Origin: Winogradskyella flava
Lineage (GTDB): Bacteria > Bacteroidota > Bacteroidia > Flavobacteriales > Flavobacteriaceae
Reading direction: 5' to 3'
Assembly (NCBI RefSeq): GCF_014243395.1
Contig: NZ_JACLCP010000001.1
Location: 372,001-436,000, forward strand
Length of the DNA stretch: 64,000 nt
Part shown: positions 1-10,033 of the stretch, piece after piece
Layout of the letters: the number at the start of each line of letters is the position of its first letter
How positions within the stretch are numbered: position 1 is the first letter of the stretch
Program-made: the position numbers and the translations under genes
The notes under the pieces: model-generated
The model's database searches: none
Told to the model about the DNA's origin: nothing
Seen by the model: the letters and a program-made list of their open reading frames with translations, nothing else

Positions 1-1463
1 TATTTCATGCCTTCAGCACCATGACCCATTGGATTATCTGGCCAAACATTTATGGCTCTAACGGTTCCTGTTTTATGATTGACTCTAGTTAAAAACCCAT
101 CATAACTGCCGCCATAAACAATATCATTATCCTCAGGATCAACAGCAATATGAGCAGACTCACCACCTGCAGTACTTTCCCAATCGTCCTCGGTTATCGC
201 TCTGCCATTCGTACGATGTGGAATTCTTATGGTTGAGTTATCTTGCTGAGCAACATAAATACGATACGGAAAGGCATTATCTGTAGTAACACGATAAAAT
301 TGGGAAGTAGGCTGATTGTGATAGGTACTCCATGTTTCACCTCCATCATAAGTAACCTGTGCTCCGCCATCATCACCAATAATCATGCGATGCGGGTTTT
401 CTGGCGCTATCCATAAGTCGTGATGATCTCCGTGAGGTGCATTGTAAGTACTAAATGTTTTTCCGCCATCGGTGCTTTTATGATAGCGCACATTCAATAC
501 ATAGACTTTATCAACATCTTCCGTATCAGCATAAACACGTGTATAATACCATGCACGCTGACGCAATTTGCGTTCACTATTCACTTGATTCCAAGTTTCA
601 CCTCCATCGTCACTACGGTATAAACCACCTTTATCCTTGTTCTCTACAATGGCCCAAACGCGTTGGTTATTTGCAGGGGAAACTGTAACGCCTATAATCC
701 CTAAAACCCCTTCAGGAAAACCTTTTTTAGTTGAAATCTCTATCCATGTTTCACCACTATCTGTACTCTTCCACAATGCTGAACCTTCTCCTCCCGAACT
801 TAAACTATAAGGTGTACGTTGAACTCGCCATGTTGAGGCGTACAAAATTCTTGGATTTGTAGGATCCATAATCAAGTCAACGACTCCTGCATGCTCATTT
901 GAGAATAAGGTCTTTCTCCAAGTTTTTCCACCATCAGTACTTTTATAAACTCCTCTTTCCTGGGTTGGTTTATAGATATTGCCCATGACCCCAGCATACA
1001 CAATGTTGTGGTTAGTTGGGTGAATGGCAATTCTAGGTACATGTCGTGAATTCTTCAAACCTGACGCAGTCCATGTTTTACCAGCGTCTTCACTTTTCCA
1101 GATTCCATAACCAGAAGACACATTGCCTCTAACGGTTTTTTCCCCACCTCCTACATATATCACATTGGGGTCACTTTTAGACACTGCAATAGCACCTATG
1201 CTTCCACCGAAGTAACCATCTGAAATATTTTCCCATTCGCCACCACCATTAGTGGTTTTCCAAATACCTCCTCCTGTTGAACCAAAATAATAAAGGTTTG
1301 GTTGATTGGGCACACCTGTTACTGCTGCGCTTCGTCCACCTCTAAAAGGACCAAGAAGTCGATATTCTAAAGCACCATAATCGGATTCTTGAAAATTTTG
1401 AGCTTCTAAGTTTAAAGTGAAAAACGACAGCACTAATGCCGTGGCAATGGTTAGGAATTTCAT
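1..1463 (-). CDS. BNR/sortilin-type beta-propeller exoprotein (C-terminus beyond window)
   Basis: I translated this leftward frame by hand from the ATG at 1463-1461; it stays open to the window edge (487 codons), so the C-terminus is missing. It begins with a signal peptide (MKFLTIATALVLSFFTLN, cleavage near EAQ), followed by a conserved start YRLLGPFRGGRS. Repeated Asp-box-like motifs follow (WKTTNGG, WKSEDAGKTW, YKSTDGGKTW, WKSTDSGETW, YRSDDGGETW), which mark a VPS10/sortilin or BNR-type propeller. Such Bacteroidota proteins are usually about 1000 residues and secreted or periplasmic; they are often labelled glycosyl hydrolase, but no catalytic residues can be assigned here. It lies 46 bp beyond the stop of the MATE gene in the same direction, so co-transcription is possible. 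Confidence 0.85.
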   Translation of the reverse strand, partial: MKFLTIATALVLSFFTLNLEAQNFQESDYGALEYRLLGPFRGGRSAAVTGVPNQPNLYYFGSTGGGIWKTTNGGGEWENISDGYFGGSIGAIAVSKSDPNVIYVGGGEKTVRGNVSSGYGIWKSEDAGKTWTASGLKNSRHVPRIAIHPTNHNIVYAGVMGNIYKPTQERGVYKSTDGGKTWRKTLFSNEHAGVVDLIMDPTNPRILYASTWRVQRTPYSLSSGGEGSALWKSTDSGETWIEISTKKGFPEGVLGIIGVTVSPANNQRVWAIVENKDKGGLYRSDDGGETWNQVNSERKLRQRAWYYTRVYADTEDVDKVYVLNVRYHKSTDGGKTFSTYNAPHGDHHDLWIAPENPHRMIIGDDGGAQVTYDGGETWSTYHNQPTSQFYRVTTDNAFPYRIYVAQQDNSTIRIPHRTNGRAITEDDWESTAGGESAHIAVDPEDNDIVYGGSYDGFLTRVNHKTGTVRAINVWPDNPMGHGAEGMK

Positions 1464-1509
1464 AATGAATTAACGTTGGTTATTAAATCTTAAAATTACA
1501 GATTTAAAA

Positions 1510-2865
1510 TTATTTTATCTCCTTAGGCAGTAAATTTAACTTAACCTCACGATGCAGAAAGAAAACGGTAACAATAGTCGCCAATACATCTGAAATAGGA
1601 AATGCCATCCACACACCCAATTCACCATAGAATTTAGGTAGAATAAAGATTAGTGGAATAAAGAAAAATCCTTGACGTGCTAGAGTCAATAGCAATGCTG
1701 GCGTGGCTTTCCCAATAGCTTGAAAATAAGCAGCACCTATAAGCTGAATAGCTATTATTGGTGTAGCAGCGAATACCCAACGCATAGCTGGTGGTGTTTC
1801 TTTGAGGACCTCAGCGTCTTGTGTAAAAAGCTTGGTGATGGTCTCTGGAAAAACCATTAAAAACACGAATATGATAGCAGCTAATAAAATACCATATTTA
1901 ATGGCTGTCATAATCGTTTCCCTTACGCGCTTATACTTTTCTGCACCATAGTTGAAACCTGCGATAGGAAGAAAACCTTGGGTAATACCATAAACTGGAA
2001 ACAGTGCAAACATGAGCATTCTACCAACTATAGCATATGCCGTCACTGATGTTTCTCCACCTAAATCGAATAGGATATTATTCATTAATAAATAAGTAAC
2101 ACTGACTATAGCCTGTCTCGCCAAGGTTACAAATCCCAATGATCCAATTTCCTTGACTATTGGTAAATCTAACCCCAAGTGACTAAAGTTGATTTTTAGT
2201 TCTGAATTTTTAGACAAGAAAAACCACAAAATAAATAAGAAACACAGTATATAAGAACCTGTCGTTGCCCATGCGGCTCCAGCCATTCCGAAATCAAACA
2301 CTTTTATAAAAAGTACATCCAATAACAAATTCCCAATCGATGGAAACATCATGGCGTACATCGCAAATTTTGGTTTACCCTCTGCCCTTATAACGGTATT
2401 CCCCATCATACAGAGTGCTAAAATCGGAACGCCATATAGAACAATTCTATAGTAGACTTTTGCTGGCTCAAAAATGTCTCCTTTACCTCCAAAAGCAGGA
2501 ATAAGATCATTAATATACCATAGTCCAAAAATGACGAAAATGACAGTGATAATAGATGTTAAGGTAATCTGATTTCCAAAAGTTTTACAAGCTTTTTTTG
2601 GGTTATCAGAACCTAAAGCCCTCGAAATAATTGATGAGCCACCAACACCAATTGCCATACCCAGAGCAGCAATAAAAAAAGATACAGGTAATACAACATT
2701 GATAGCCGCAATGGCTGTTGGACCAATCCAGTTCCCCACAAAAATGGTGTCTACCAGAATATTTAAGGACATCACCAAAATACCAATAGAAGCTGGTACA
2801 GCCTGCCTTATCAATAATTTTCCTATTGGTTCTTGTCCTAAATCCTGTGACGATACCTTAGCCAT
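1510..2865 (-). CDS. MATE-family multidrug/Na+ antiporter
   Basis: A 451-residue integral membrane protein with about 12 hydrophobic segments arranged as two similar halves, as in the MATE (NorM/DinF-like) family. The N-terminal region (PIGKLLIRQAVPASIGILVM) and the conserved GVGGSSIISRALG stretch are typical. Known members export cationic drugs or metabolites in exchange for Na+ or H+. Its ATG overlaps the hemH stop by one base (TAATG), so the two are very likely translated from one message. Export of a porphyrin or heme-related compound is a tempting inference from this coupling, but nothing in the sequence shows the substrate. Confidence 0.9.
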   Translation of the reverse strand: MAKVSSQDLGQEPIGKLLIRQAVPASIGILVMSLNILVDTIFVGNWIGPTAIAAINVVLPVSFFIAALGMAIGVGGSSIISRALGSDNPKKACKTFGNQITLTSIITVIFVIFGLWYINDLIPAFGGKGDIFEPAKVYYRIVLYGVPILALCMMGNTVIRAEGKPKFAMYAMMFPSIGNLLLDVLFIKVFDFGMAGAAWATTGSYILCFLFILWFFLSKNSELKINFSHLGLDLPIVKEIGSLGFVTLARQAIVSVTYLLMNNILFDLGGETSVTAYAIVGRMLMFALFPVYGITQGFLPIAGFNYGAEKYKRVRETIMTAIKYGILLAAIIFVFLMVFPETITKLFTQDAEVLKETPPAMRWVFAATPIIAIQLIGAAYFQAIGKATPALLLTLARQGFFFIPLIFILPKFYGELGVWMAFPISDVLATIVTVFFLHREVKLNLLPKEIK

Positions 2866-3905
2866 TAAACGGTTAAGGGTTTTTCAACTGATGTCCACTC
2901 TTCTATCATATTTGCCAGGACTTGGGCAAAATCTTCTCGCTCATTCAAACAAGGAATAACTGTAAATTCTTTCCCGCCAACTTCATGAAAAATTTCTTCA
3001 CCTTCCATGGCAATTTCTTCCAAAGTTTCTAAACAATCACTTACAAAGGCTGGTGTAACAATCGCCATTTTTTTAATGCCTTCCTTACCCATCCGCTCAA
3101 TAGTTCGGTCTGTATATGGTTTTAACCATGGATCAAAACCAAGTCTAGATTGGAATGTTGTGGAGTAAGTACCATTCTTTAAGCCTAGTTTCTTGGCAAC
3201 ATTAACCGTAGTGATTTCACATTGATGACGATAGCAGAATTCATGTTGTTTACTTCCCATTTTGAAACAACATTTACCATTCATCTTACAATTACCATTG
3301 GTAATGTCACTTTTTCGGATATGTCTTTCTGGAACACCATGATAACTAAAGAGAATGTGCTCATAATCTAAATTATCGAGTTTTTCAGCGATGCTCTTTG
3401 AAAGTACGTTGATATAATCTTCTCGATTATAGAATGCTGGAGTCCTTGTGATTTTTATTTGAGGGAAATACTCAGTAACCAATTCGTCAATCTTTACATC
3501 AATGGTTTCAGTAGTAGCCATTGCAAATTGTGGGTATAATGGAACAGTCTTAATTTCAGTACAACCTTTATCTACCAATTCTTGTAGCCCTTTTTTAAGG
3601 GTCATACTGCCATAACGCATGGCAAGCGCTATTGGATATTCGACCTTTTCCTGAACTTTTTCTTTTAGTCTTTCAGAAAGTACAATTAGAGGCGAACCCT
3701 CTTCCCACCAAATCTTTTTATATGCCTTAGCAGAGGCTTTTGGTCTCGTATTAAGAATTATGCCTTTTACCAAAAGTGTTCTTGCCCAAAGTGGTACATC
3801 AATAACACGTTCGTCCATTAAAAATTCACCAAGATACCTTTTAACATCCTTTGGTTTTGGACTGTCTGGAGATCCGAGATTAACAAGTAATATTCCTTTT
3901 TTCAT
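2865..3905 (-). CDS. hemH: Ferrochelatase
   Basis: Inserts Fe2+ into protoporphyrin IX, the last step of heme synthesis. I chose the ATG at 3905 (MKKGILLVNLGSPDSP), giving 346 residues, the usual length; the longer frame from 3959 adds 18 residues with no family match. Visible family motifs include LLVNLGSPDSPKPKDVKRYL near the N-terminus, the LFSYHGVPERHI segment with the catalytic His, and TFQSRLGFDPWLKPYTD. A cysteine-rich stretch (NCKMNGKCC...EFCYRHQC) lies in the middle; whether it binds a cluster or metal is not established. It precedes and overlaps the MATE gene, and stands apart from the main hem block that starts about 5 kb downstream on the other strand. Confidence 0.95.
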   Translation of the reverse strand: MKKGILLVNLGSPDSPKPKDVKRYLGEFLMDERVIDVPLWARTLLVKGIILNTRPKASAKAYKKIWWEEGSPLIVLSERLKEKVQEKVEYPIALAMRYGSMTLKKGLQELVDKGCTEIKTVPLYPQFAMATTETIDVKIDELVTEYFPQIKITRTPAFYNREDYINVLSKSIAEKLDNLDYEHILFSYHGVPERHIRKSDITNGNCKMNGKCCFKMGSKQHEFCYRHQCEITTVNVAKKLGLKNGTYSTTFQSRLGFDPWLKPYTDRTIERMGKEGIKKMAIVTPAFVSDCLETLEEIAMEGEEIFHEVGGKEFTVIPCLNEREDFAQVLANMIEEWTSVEKPLTV

Positions 3906-4130
3906 TATTCGTTTTTTCAATAGCAAAAATACAACACTAATTACAATCCTGTTGAGCAACGACGATAGGATTTTTTTATGCTATCATCATCAAATATATC
4001 ATCCGTTTTTTTTGTTCTTGATAAAAGAAAGAATATCCAATATATCAGTTTTTTAACGAGTTTTATTGAATGGTTATGGCTGTTTCACTGATTTAAATAT
4101 CTTTACAAGTTCTGATTACAAAAAATTAAA

Positions 4131-7100
4131 ATGAAAAAAATTCTTATTGCCCTAATATTATTCGTTTCAATAATAGGTTTTGCCCAACAAAAATACCAGA
4201 GTCTACTTTGGGAAATTACTGGTAATGGTCTGGAGAAACCATCTTACTTATATGGAACGATGCACGTAAGTAAAAAAGTAGCATTCCGCTTAGACGATGT
4301 GTTTTATAAAGCTTTAAATGAAAGTGAATGTATTGCTTTGGAATCTGACCCAACAACTTGGCCAAGTTTTAATTACGACATGATGCTGAACGAAATAGCA
4401 TTCTACAACAATTACCGCAATGAATTTTACACCAATCTTTTTAAGTTAACCCATCCTGAAGAAATGGCAATTAGAGGTTCTGTAAGAATGGATAACGGTG
4501 CTGTAAATGCTTATTTATATAGAAAGAATAATGCTGCCGACAACTTTGAGGAAGAAACCTATTTAGATATGTTTATCTATCAAGCCGGAAAGAAAAACGG
4601 TAAAGAGATTTACGGTTTAGAAGATTTGGCAGAATCGCGTTATTTAACTACTAAAGCTGCCTATAACGCGAACAAAAAGGATTTGGATCCTTGGATTCAA
4701 AAATTATATGCTAAAGAAAATCCTTATTTAATCCAAGAAAACCTATATCGTGATAGAAATCTTGATTTATTAGATTCCATTGGAGCTGGTGTAAATACTG
4801 AATTCTACAGGGAGAATATGCTATATATTCGAAACGAAAATATGGTGAATTCCTTAGTTGAGCTTATGCCAAAGAAATCCGTATTTGCTGGTGTTGGCGC
4901 TGCACATCTGCCAGGTAATAAGGGTATGATAAATATGCTTCGTCAGAGAGGCTATAAAGTTAAAGCATTAACCTCCAAACAAACGGATTTTAGCAAAACT
5001 GAAAAAACCAAACTCGATAGTCTATTTGTTGAGCCTGAACTAAAAATGCATAGAACACCTGATGGCTTCTTAGGCTTAAACACTTACGATGAACTAAGAG
5101 AGTTTTCTTATGCAGGCCAAAAATACTATCTCGATCCAGATATGACCAATGGTGCCTACTTAACGGTCAATAGGATAAGTCGTTTTATGTATTTGCCTAA
5201 CGAGAAAGAGAATATCACTCTTAAAGATATCGATGATTTATTGTATGAAGACATTCCAGGAGATATTATTAAAAAAGAGACTCTAACTGAACCTTATCCA
5301 GGATTAAGCATTGTCAATAAAACCAAAAAAGGAGAGTTTCAGAAATACCATATGTATCAAACACCTTTGGAGATTATCATTATTAAATTTGCTGGTCGCA
5401 GCGATTTTGTACTGCAACACGAAGCCAAAATTTTCAATTCCATAGCGTTGAAGACGCCATCGAATTCAAGTAAAATGTTCATAGCTCCAAACAAAAAGTT
5501 TGAGGTCAACTTCCCTGAATATTTCATTACCAGTAATATGCAAAATGGAGGAAAAAAGCTTTTGGAAGGCTATAAAAATGATTCCTATTATTTTATGGAA
5601 GAAGCTGCATTGCACGATATAGATTATATTGAAGAAGATAGTTTCGAGGCGAAGTACTTTCATCATGCATTATATAAAGACTATAAACTTAAAGAAGTGA
5701 AAGGCGGATTTAAAAGAGGGACTTATAAAAACTATGAGTCGCACGCCGTTATAGATACAACTACAGGTAAAAAGCTATATCTAAAAACCATCGTCAAAGA
5801 TGCCAGTTATTATCTCTTAGGTTATGTTGGTACAGATGACACAGAAAAAACGAATTTCTTTAAATCCTTTAAATTTAATAAAACCCATTATGAGGATTTT
5901 GAAAAGGTTGTAGATACATCATTACACTTTTCTGTACAGACCAACGCAAAGCCACCTGTACCCAATCCTTATGGCTATGGTAGTTACAATAATAATAAGG
6001 AGGCCAAGGATTATGTAGAGAAATCTAAATCCACAACTTATTCCACGAAAGCCAACGAGCAAATTAGCATTTCAAGAAAAAAGTTTCATGACCTGCAAAT
6101 GTTTCACAATGTCGATAGTCTATGGAAAGATGTTGATCGAAAAATAAACTTCACCACGCGTTATTACATGCCTGAGGAGAAATTTAAAATTTCCAATCGC
6201 ACGACATCAAAAACGGATGACACCTATGTTTACAATTTTACTTACACAGATTCTGTGAGTGCAAAACAAGTCATGGTTAAGAATGTTTTAAAACAAGGTG
6301 TACTGTTTGAGCTTAAAACATTGATTGATTCTATAAGTGGACCTTCTAAATTCGTCACCGAATTCTACGATTCGTTTACACCAATAGATACCTTGATGGG
6401 TAAAAGTGTTTTAGAAGACAAAACGAAGCAATTCTTTGAAGCCTTAAGAGCTAATGACAGTATTGTTCTAGAATCTTACAATCTCATAAAGTTCAAAAAG
6501 CATAATAGCAAGGACATTGTTTCGGTACTTAAAGATTTTGAATTCGAAAAAGAACGCTTAAATATAAAATCGCATCTGGTTGAGCAACTTATAGAAATAG
6601 ACCTGAAAAATAATTTAGATTTTATCAAACGCTTATATTACGACAGTTATTCTGACCCGCAAACGCAAACCTCAATTTTAGAGGGCTTGTTTGACTCTAA
6701 CAAGAAAGAAAATTTCGCTTTAGCGATGGATCTCATGGAGCGTGACTTGCCACTAGGTGGCATAGGAGGCATCTTTTACAACTATTACAGAAAAGATTCG
6801 CTTCCTCTTAAAGCATCTTTATTTCCGAAGATTTTGCAATACAGTACTATAAGTGAATATAAACAACCTGTTTATGATTTATTGGCACGTGTAAAAGATA
6901 GTGGGTTGATTAAAATGAAAACCTATAGCAAATACAAAAACCAAATTATCAATGATGGTAAGATTGAAGTAAAGCGTAGCTTGAGTAATAATGGTTATGG
7001 CTACAATTCGTATTCCGATGATTTATCTACGTATGTTAATCTTATTTTTCCTTATAGAAAGGAGCGTACGGCTCAGGATTTCTTTGATAAAATGTTGAAT

Positions 7101-7655
7101 GTCGAAAACAAATCGGCATTGGTAAGGTATTATATTTTACTTTCCAAAAACAAGGAAAATATTCCTAATGAGCTAAGGAAAAAGTTGGTTGATGATGAAG
7201 AAAACTTGTACTTTCTCTTAGAAAAACTCGATGATGAAAAACTCCATAAGACTATAAAATCACTGAATATCAGCCAGCAGCAATATGCCAAATCCAAACT
7301 TTTATCAAATGCAAACTACGAAAAGGAAAAAGATTCCATAACATTTCTTTTAAAGCGTGATTTCAAAACAGATAAGGGCAAGAATGCAGTGATGTATTTC
7401 TTTAAAATGGATAAGGACGATGAATATTCTGGAAAGTCTGAAGTGTTGCATTACATCTCCTTTATAAAGCCAAAAGACCCAAAACAGTTGGTTGTCGATT
7501 TCTATAGCAAATCTGAAAATTATGGGACAACAGTAGATGAAACCAAGGAACTGGAAGAGCAATACGACGAAATAATTAATCTAGCCATTTATAAAGACCG
7601 TAAACGAGTGACACCAAGTGCCCGTAATGGATATAATGGGTATAATGATTATTAA
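4131..7655 (+). CDS. Large TraB/GumN-family exported protein
   Basis: A 1174-residue protein with a signal peptide (MKKILIALILFVSIIGFAQ). Residues about 20-290 match the TraB/GumN family: the motif YGTMHV with its His near the start and GVGAAHLPG near the end of the domain are the two family signatures. Most bacterial members stop at about 290-300 residues; here roughly 880 further residues follow that I do not recognise. That tail contains an acidic/aromatic alpha-beta region, a Tyr/Asn/Gly-rich linker near residue 620 (NPYGYGSYNNN), a long helical region, a second NGYGYNSYSDD patch near residue 960 and an NGYNGYNDY C-terminus. TraB/GumN domains are thought to be metalloprotease-like, but activity is not proven for this type. 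It is convergent with the AraC gene, two bases apart. Confidence 0.85.
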   Translation: MKKILIALILFVSIIGFAQQKYQSLLWEITGNGLEKPSYLYGTMHVSKKVAFRLDDVFYKALNESECIALESDPTTWPSFNYDMMLNEIAFYNNYRNEFYTNLFKLTHPEEMAIRGSVRMDNGAVNAYLYRKNNAADNFEEETYLDMFIYQAGKKNGKEIYGLEDLAESRYLTTKAAYNANKKDLDPWIQKLYAKENPYLIQENLYRDRNLDLLDSIGAGVNTEFYRENMLYIRNENMVNSLVELMPKKSVFAGVGAAHLPGNKGMINMLRQRGYKVKALTSKQTDFSKTEKTKLDSLFVEPELKMHRTPDGFLGLNTYDELREFSYAGQKYYLDPDMTNGAYLTVNRISRFMYLPNEKENITLKDIDDLLYEDIPGDIIKKETLTEPYPGLSIVNKTKKGEFQKYHMYQTPLEIIIIKFAGRSDFVLQHEAKIFNSIALKTPSNSSKMFIAPNKKFEVNFPEYFITSNMQNGGKKLLEGYKNDSYYFMEEAALHDIDYIEEDSFEAKYFHHALYKDYKLKEVKGGFKRGTYKNYESHAVIDTTTGKKLYLKTIVKDASYYLLGYVGTDDTEKTNFFKSFKFNKTHYEDFEKVVDTSLHFSVQTNAKPPVPNPYGYGSYNNNKEAKDYVEKSKSTTYSTKANEQISISRKKFHDLQMFHNVDSLWKDVDRKINFTTRYYMPEEKFKISNRTTSKTDDTYVYNFTYTDSVSAKQVMVKNVLKQGVLFELKTLIDSISGPSKFVTEFYDSFTPIDTLMGKSVLEDKTKQFFEALRANDSIVLESYNLIKFKKHNSKDIVSVLKDFEFEKERLNIKSHLVEQLIEIDLKNNLDFIKRLYYDSYSDPQTQTSILEGLFDSNKKENFALAMDLMERDLPLGGIGGIFYNYYRKDSLPLKASLFPKILQYSTISEYKQPVYDLLARVKDSGLIKMKTYSKYKNQIINDGKIEVKRSLSNNGYGYNSYSDDLSTYVNLIFPYRKERTAQDFFDKMLNVENKSALVRYYILLSKNKENIPNELRKKLVDDEENLYFLLEKLDDEKLHKTIKSLNISQQQYAKSKLLSNANYEKEKDSITFLLKRDFKTDKGKNAVMYFFKMDKDDEYSGKSEVLHYISFIKPKDPKQLVVDFYSKSENYGTTVDETKELEEQYDEIINLAIYKDRKRVTPSARNGYNGYNDY

Positions 7656-7657
7656 AT

Positions 7658-8557
7658 TTATGACGATGCCTGAGTATACTTCTTAGGTGTCGTTCCAAAT
7701 TTCTTTTTAAAAGCCGCTATAAAATGACTGGAAGTACTATATCCAACTTTTAAACCAACTTCATTAACGTTATGGTCTCCTGACTCTAAAAGTTTACGAG
7801 CCACTTCCATTTTGTAATCAAATAAAAAGCCATAAACCGTATCGCCGTAAATTTGCTTAAAGCCCTCTTTTAGTTTCTTAAGACTTAAGTCTATGGAGTC
7901 TGAAAGTTCTTGTAATGTTGGTGGCTCAGCCATATTGGCAATGATAATATCCTTTGCTTTTTTAAGTTTAGCAACGTTTACCTCATCCACTAAAAAGGGG
8001 CACTGCTCTATATCGGCTTCTTCATTTCGGTTGAAATAAAGACTTAGCAACTCATAAACCTTACCTTTAAAATAAAGTGGTTTTATAGACTCATGCAAAC
8101 TAAAATTAATCAGTTGATTTAAAACCACGGCCATTGATGGATTTATTTTGCCATCCGTATAATACTTTTTGTTCTTGTTTTCTTCCGTTAAGAATGTGAT
8201 ATAGTTGGCATCCTTAGAAAACAAACTGTGAAATTTTTTAATAGAAATTACAAATGAAACTAGCCAAGACTGTGGTTGCAGCTCTAAATGAATAGGTAGA
8301 TCACGTTGTGGATTGTAGAGTAACAAAGAGGTGTCTTCAATGATATTCAATGTATAATTCCCTTGATTAAAAACAAATGCTCCAGAACCCTTTGTACAAA
8401 AATGAAACTGAATGTAACTGCTTTCAATCTCACGTTCAAGAATTTGAATAACATTGTCCTCATTTTTAGAGGTTAATACAAAAAAGCCGTCCTCAATGAA
8501 AGTTTCACCAAAAGTACCTCTAGCGACACTTTTTGAAGCAGATTTTTCTAATTTCAT
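7658..8557 (-). CDS. AraC-family regulator divergent from hemA
   Basis: A 299-residue transcription factor starting at MKLEKSASKS (ATG at 8557); a start 10 codons earlier at 8587 is possible. The last ~100 residues carry the two helix-turn-helix motifs of AraC/XylS (TLQELSDSIDLSLKKLKEGF and NEVGLKVGYSTSSHFIAAFK) and the family ending FGTTPKKY. The N-terminal ~190 residues are cupin-like and presumably sense a signal. It is transcribed away from hemA with a 225-bp gap holding promoter boxes for both directions. From memory a regulator of this kind stands beside hemA in many flavobacteria, so regulation of the heme genes is a reasonable inference, not shown by the sequence. Confidence 0.9.
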   Translation of the reverse strand: MKLEKSASKSVARGTFGETFIEDGFFVLTSKNEDNVIQILEREIESSYIQFHFCTKGSGAFVFNQGNYTLNIIEDTSLLLYNPQRDLPIHLELQPQSWLVSFVISIKKFHSLFSKDANYITFLTEENKNKKYYTDGKINPSMAVVLNQLINFSLHESIKPLYFKGKVYELLSLYFNRNEEADIEQCPFLVDEVNVAKLKKAKDIIIANMAEPPTLQELSDSIDLSLKKLKEGFKQIYGDTVYGFLFDYKMEVARKLLESGDHNVNEVGLKVGYSTSSHFIAAFKKKFGTTPKKYTQASS

Positions 8558-8710
8558 TTTATTCTTATTTAGATTCGTTCTAAACAAAGAGCTAAAAAAC
8601 CCTTGATTTTACTGTAAAAGTATGACAAAAATCATATTTCACTAAAAAACAAACCAAAAAAACCAGAAACGATACTTTAAGTTCTTCTAGCGTTACTTTT
8701 TTATAAGCAA

Positions 8711-8718
8711 CAAAATTA
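8711..8718 (-). promoter_or_regulatory. -7 box for the AraC-type regulator
   Basis: On the minus strand this reads TAATTTTG, matching the Bacteroidota consensus TAnnTTTG. It would start a transcript about 145 bases ahead of the chosen ATG at 8557. No clear -33 TTG is present. It overlaps the hemA box on the other strand by two bases. Confidence 0.45.
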
Positions 8719-8724
8719 TTTTTG
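8717..8724 (+). promoter_or_regulatory. -7 box for hemA
   Basis: TATTTTTG matches the TAnnTTTG consensus and lies 58 bases upstream of the hemA ATG at 8783. No good -33 TTG is visible at the usual 17-20 base distance, so an activator may be needed. It overlaps the divergent box of the AraC-type gene. Confidence 0.5.
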
Positions 8725-8782
8725 TTCCGCTGTTTGAAATTAATTTTCAGGAAAAAATAACAACGAGTTGTTATATAAACGA

Positions 8783-10033
8783 ATGCAACAACACAAAAGC
8801 ACATATTTTTACGCCATCGGCCTCAGTTACAAAAAAGCTGATGCTGAAGTTCGTGGTCATTTTAGTTTAAGCGATGTCGCAAAACAAAATTTGTTGACTC
8901 AAGCTAAGGAAAATGGTATTGAGAGTGTTTTAGTAATTTCTACCTGTAACAGAACTGAACTCTATGGTTTTGCTGAACATCCTTATCAGTTAATTCACCT
9001 CCTTTGTGAAAACACAAAAGGTACAGTTGAAGAATTTCAGGATGTAGCTTATGTTTATAAAAACAAAGAAGCAATTAATCACATGTTCCGAGTAGGTTCT
9101 GGTTTAGATAGCCAGATTCTTGGTGACTTTGAAATTATAAGTCAACTAAAATTTGCGGCTCGCGCTTCAAAAAAAGAAAGCTTATTAAATTCTTTTACTG
9201 AGCGCTTAGTCAACTCTGTTATACAAGCAAGCAAGCGTATTAAAAATGAAACCGAATTGTCTTCTGGTGCAACTTCTGTATCATTCGCCTCTGTGCAATA
9301 CATCATGAATAACGTTCAGAATATTTCAGAAAAAAATATTTTACTATTCGGTACTGGCAAAATTGGACGTAATACTTGCGAAAATTTGGTAAAGCACACA
9401 CAGAATTCCCATATTACCTTAATTAACAGAACAAAGACCAAGGCTGAGGAAGTCGCTGGAAAGTTCAACTTGGTGGTTAAAGACTATAATAACCTAGAGA
9501 AAGAAATTAATGGGTCTGATATTCTTATTGTGGCAACAGGCGCACAAAATCCTACGGTTGACAAATCTTTGATTACCACTCAAAAACCACTTTTAGTTTT
9601 AGATCTTTCTATTCCTAAAAATGTGAATGAGGAAATTGCACAACTTTCAAACGTTACTTTAATACACTTAGATGATTTAGCAAAAATTACTGATGGTACT
9701 TTAGAAAAGCGCAAGGCATTTATTCCTGCTGCTGAATCTATCATTGATGAAATCCTATCCGATTTTAATGCTTGGCTAGAAACCCTCAAATTTGTCCCAA
9801 CAATTCAGGCGATAAAGCATAAACTCACTGATTATAAAAACTCTGAATTAAACACACAACGTAAGAAGTTAGCTGATTTCAATGAGGATCATGCTGAACT
9901 CGTTACCAATAATATTATTCAGAAAATCACCAATCAATTTGCACATCACTTAAGAGAAGATGGCAATTCTGCCGATGAGAGTATCGAACTCATCAAAAGA
10001 ATATTTCAGTTAGAAACTACCGACAATGTCTAA
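8783..10033 (+). CDS. hemA: Glutamyl-tRNA reductase
   Basis: Reduces glutamyl-tRNA to glutamate-1-semialdehyde, the first committed step of C5-pathway tetrapyrrole synthesis. I chose ATG at 8783 (MQQHKSTYFYAIGLSYKKAD), 416 residues; the frame can be extended to a TTG at 8768. The catalytic Cys is residue 55 in STCNRTELYG, followed by GLDSQILGD and the NADPH-binding segment NILLFGTGKIGRNTCENL. The C-terminal dimerisation helices follow. The end overlaps hemC by 8 bases, so translation is coupled. HemL, which would use the product, is not in this window. Confidence 0.97.
   Translation: MQQHKSTYFYAIGLSYKKADAEVRGHFSLSDVAKQNLLTQAKENGIESVLVISTCNRTELYGFAEHPYQLIHLLCENTKGTVEEFQDVAYVYKNKEAINHMFRVGSGLDSQILGDFEIISQLKFAARASKKESLLNSFTERLVNSVIQASKRIKNETELSSGATSVSFASVQYIMNNVQNISEKNILLFGTGKIGRNTCENLVKHTQNSHITLINRTKTKAEEVAGKFNLVVKDYNNLEKEINGSDILIVATGAQNPTVDKSLITTQKPLLVLDLSIPKNVNEEIAQLSNVTLIHLDDLAKITDGTLEKRKAFIPAAESIIDEILSDFNAWLETLKFVPTIQAIKHKLTDYKNSELNTQRKKLADFNEDHAELVTNNIIQKITNQFAHHLREDGNSADESIELIKRIFQLETTDNV

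Noticed and set aside
8768..8782. TTG start for hemA
   Set aside because: Family proteins begin close to the ATG at 8783, and the extra five codons have no similarity.
8592..8804. 70-codon leftward ORF between the AraC gene and hemA
   Set aside because: Overlaps the promoter boxes and the hemA start, Phe/Lys-rich, no family features.
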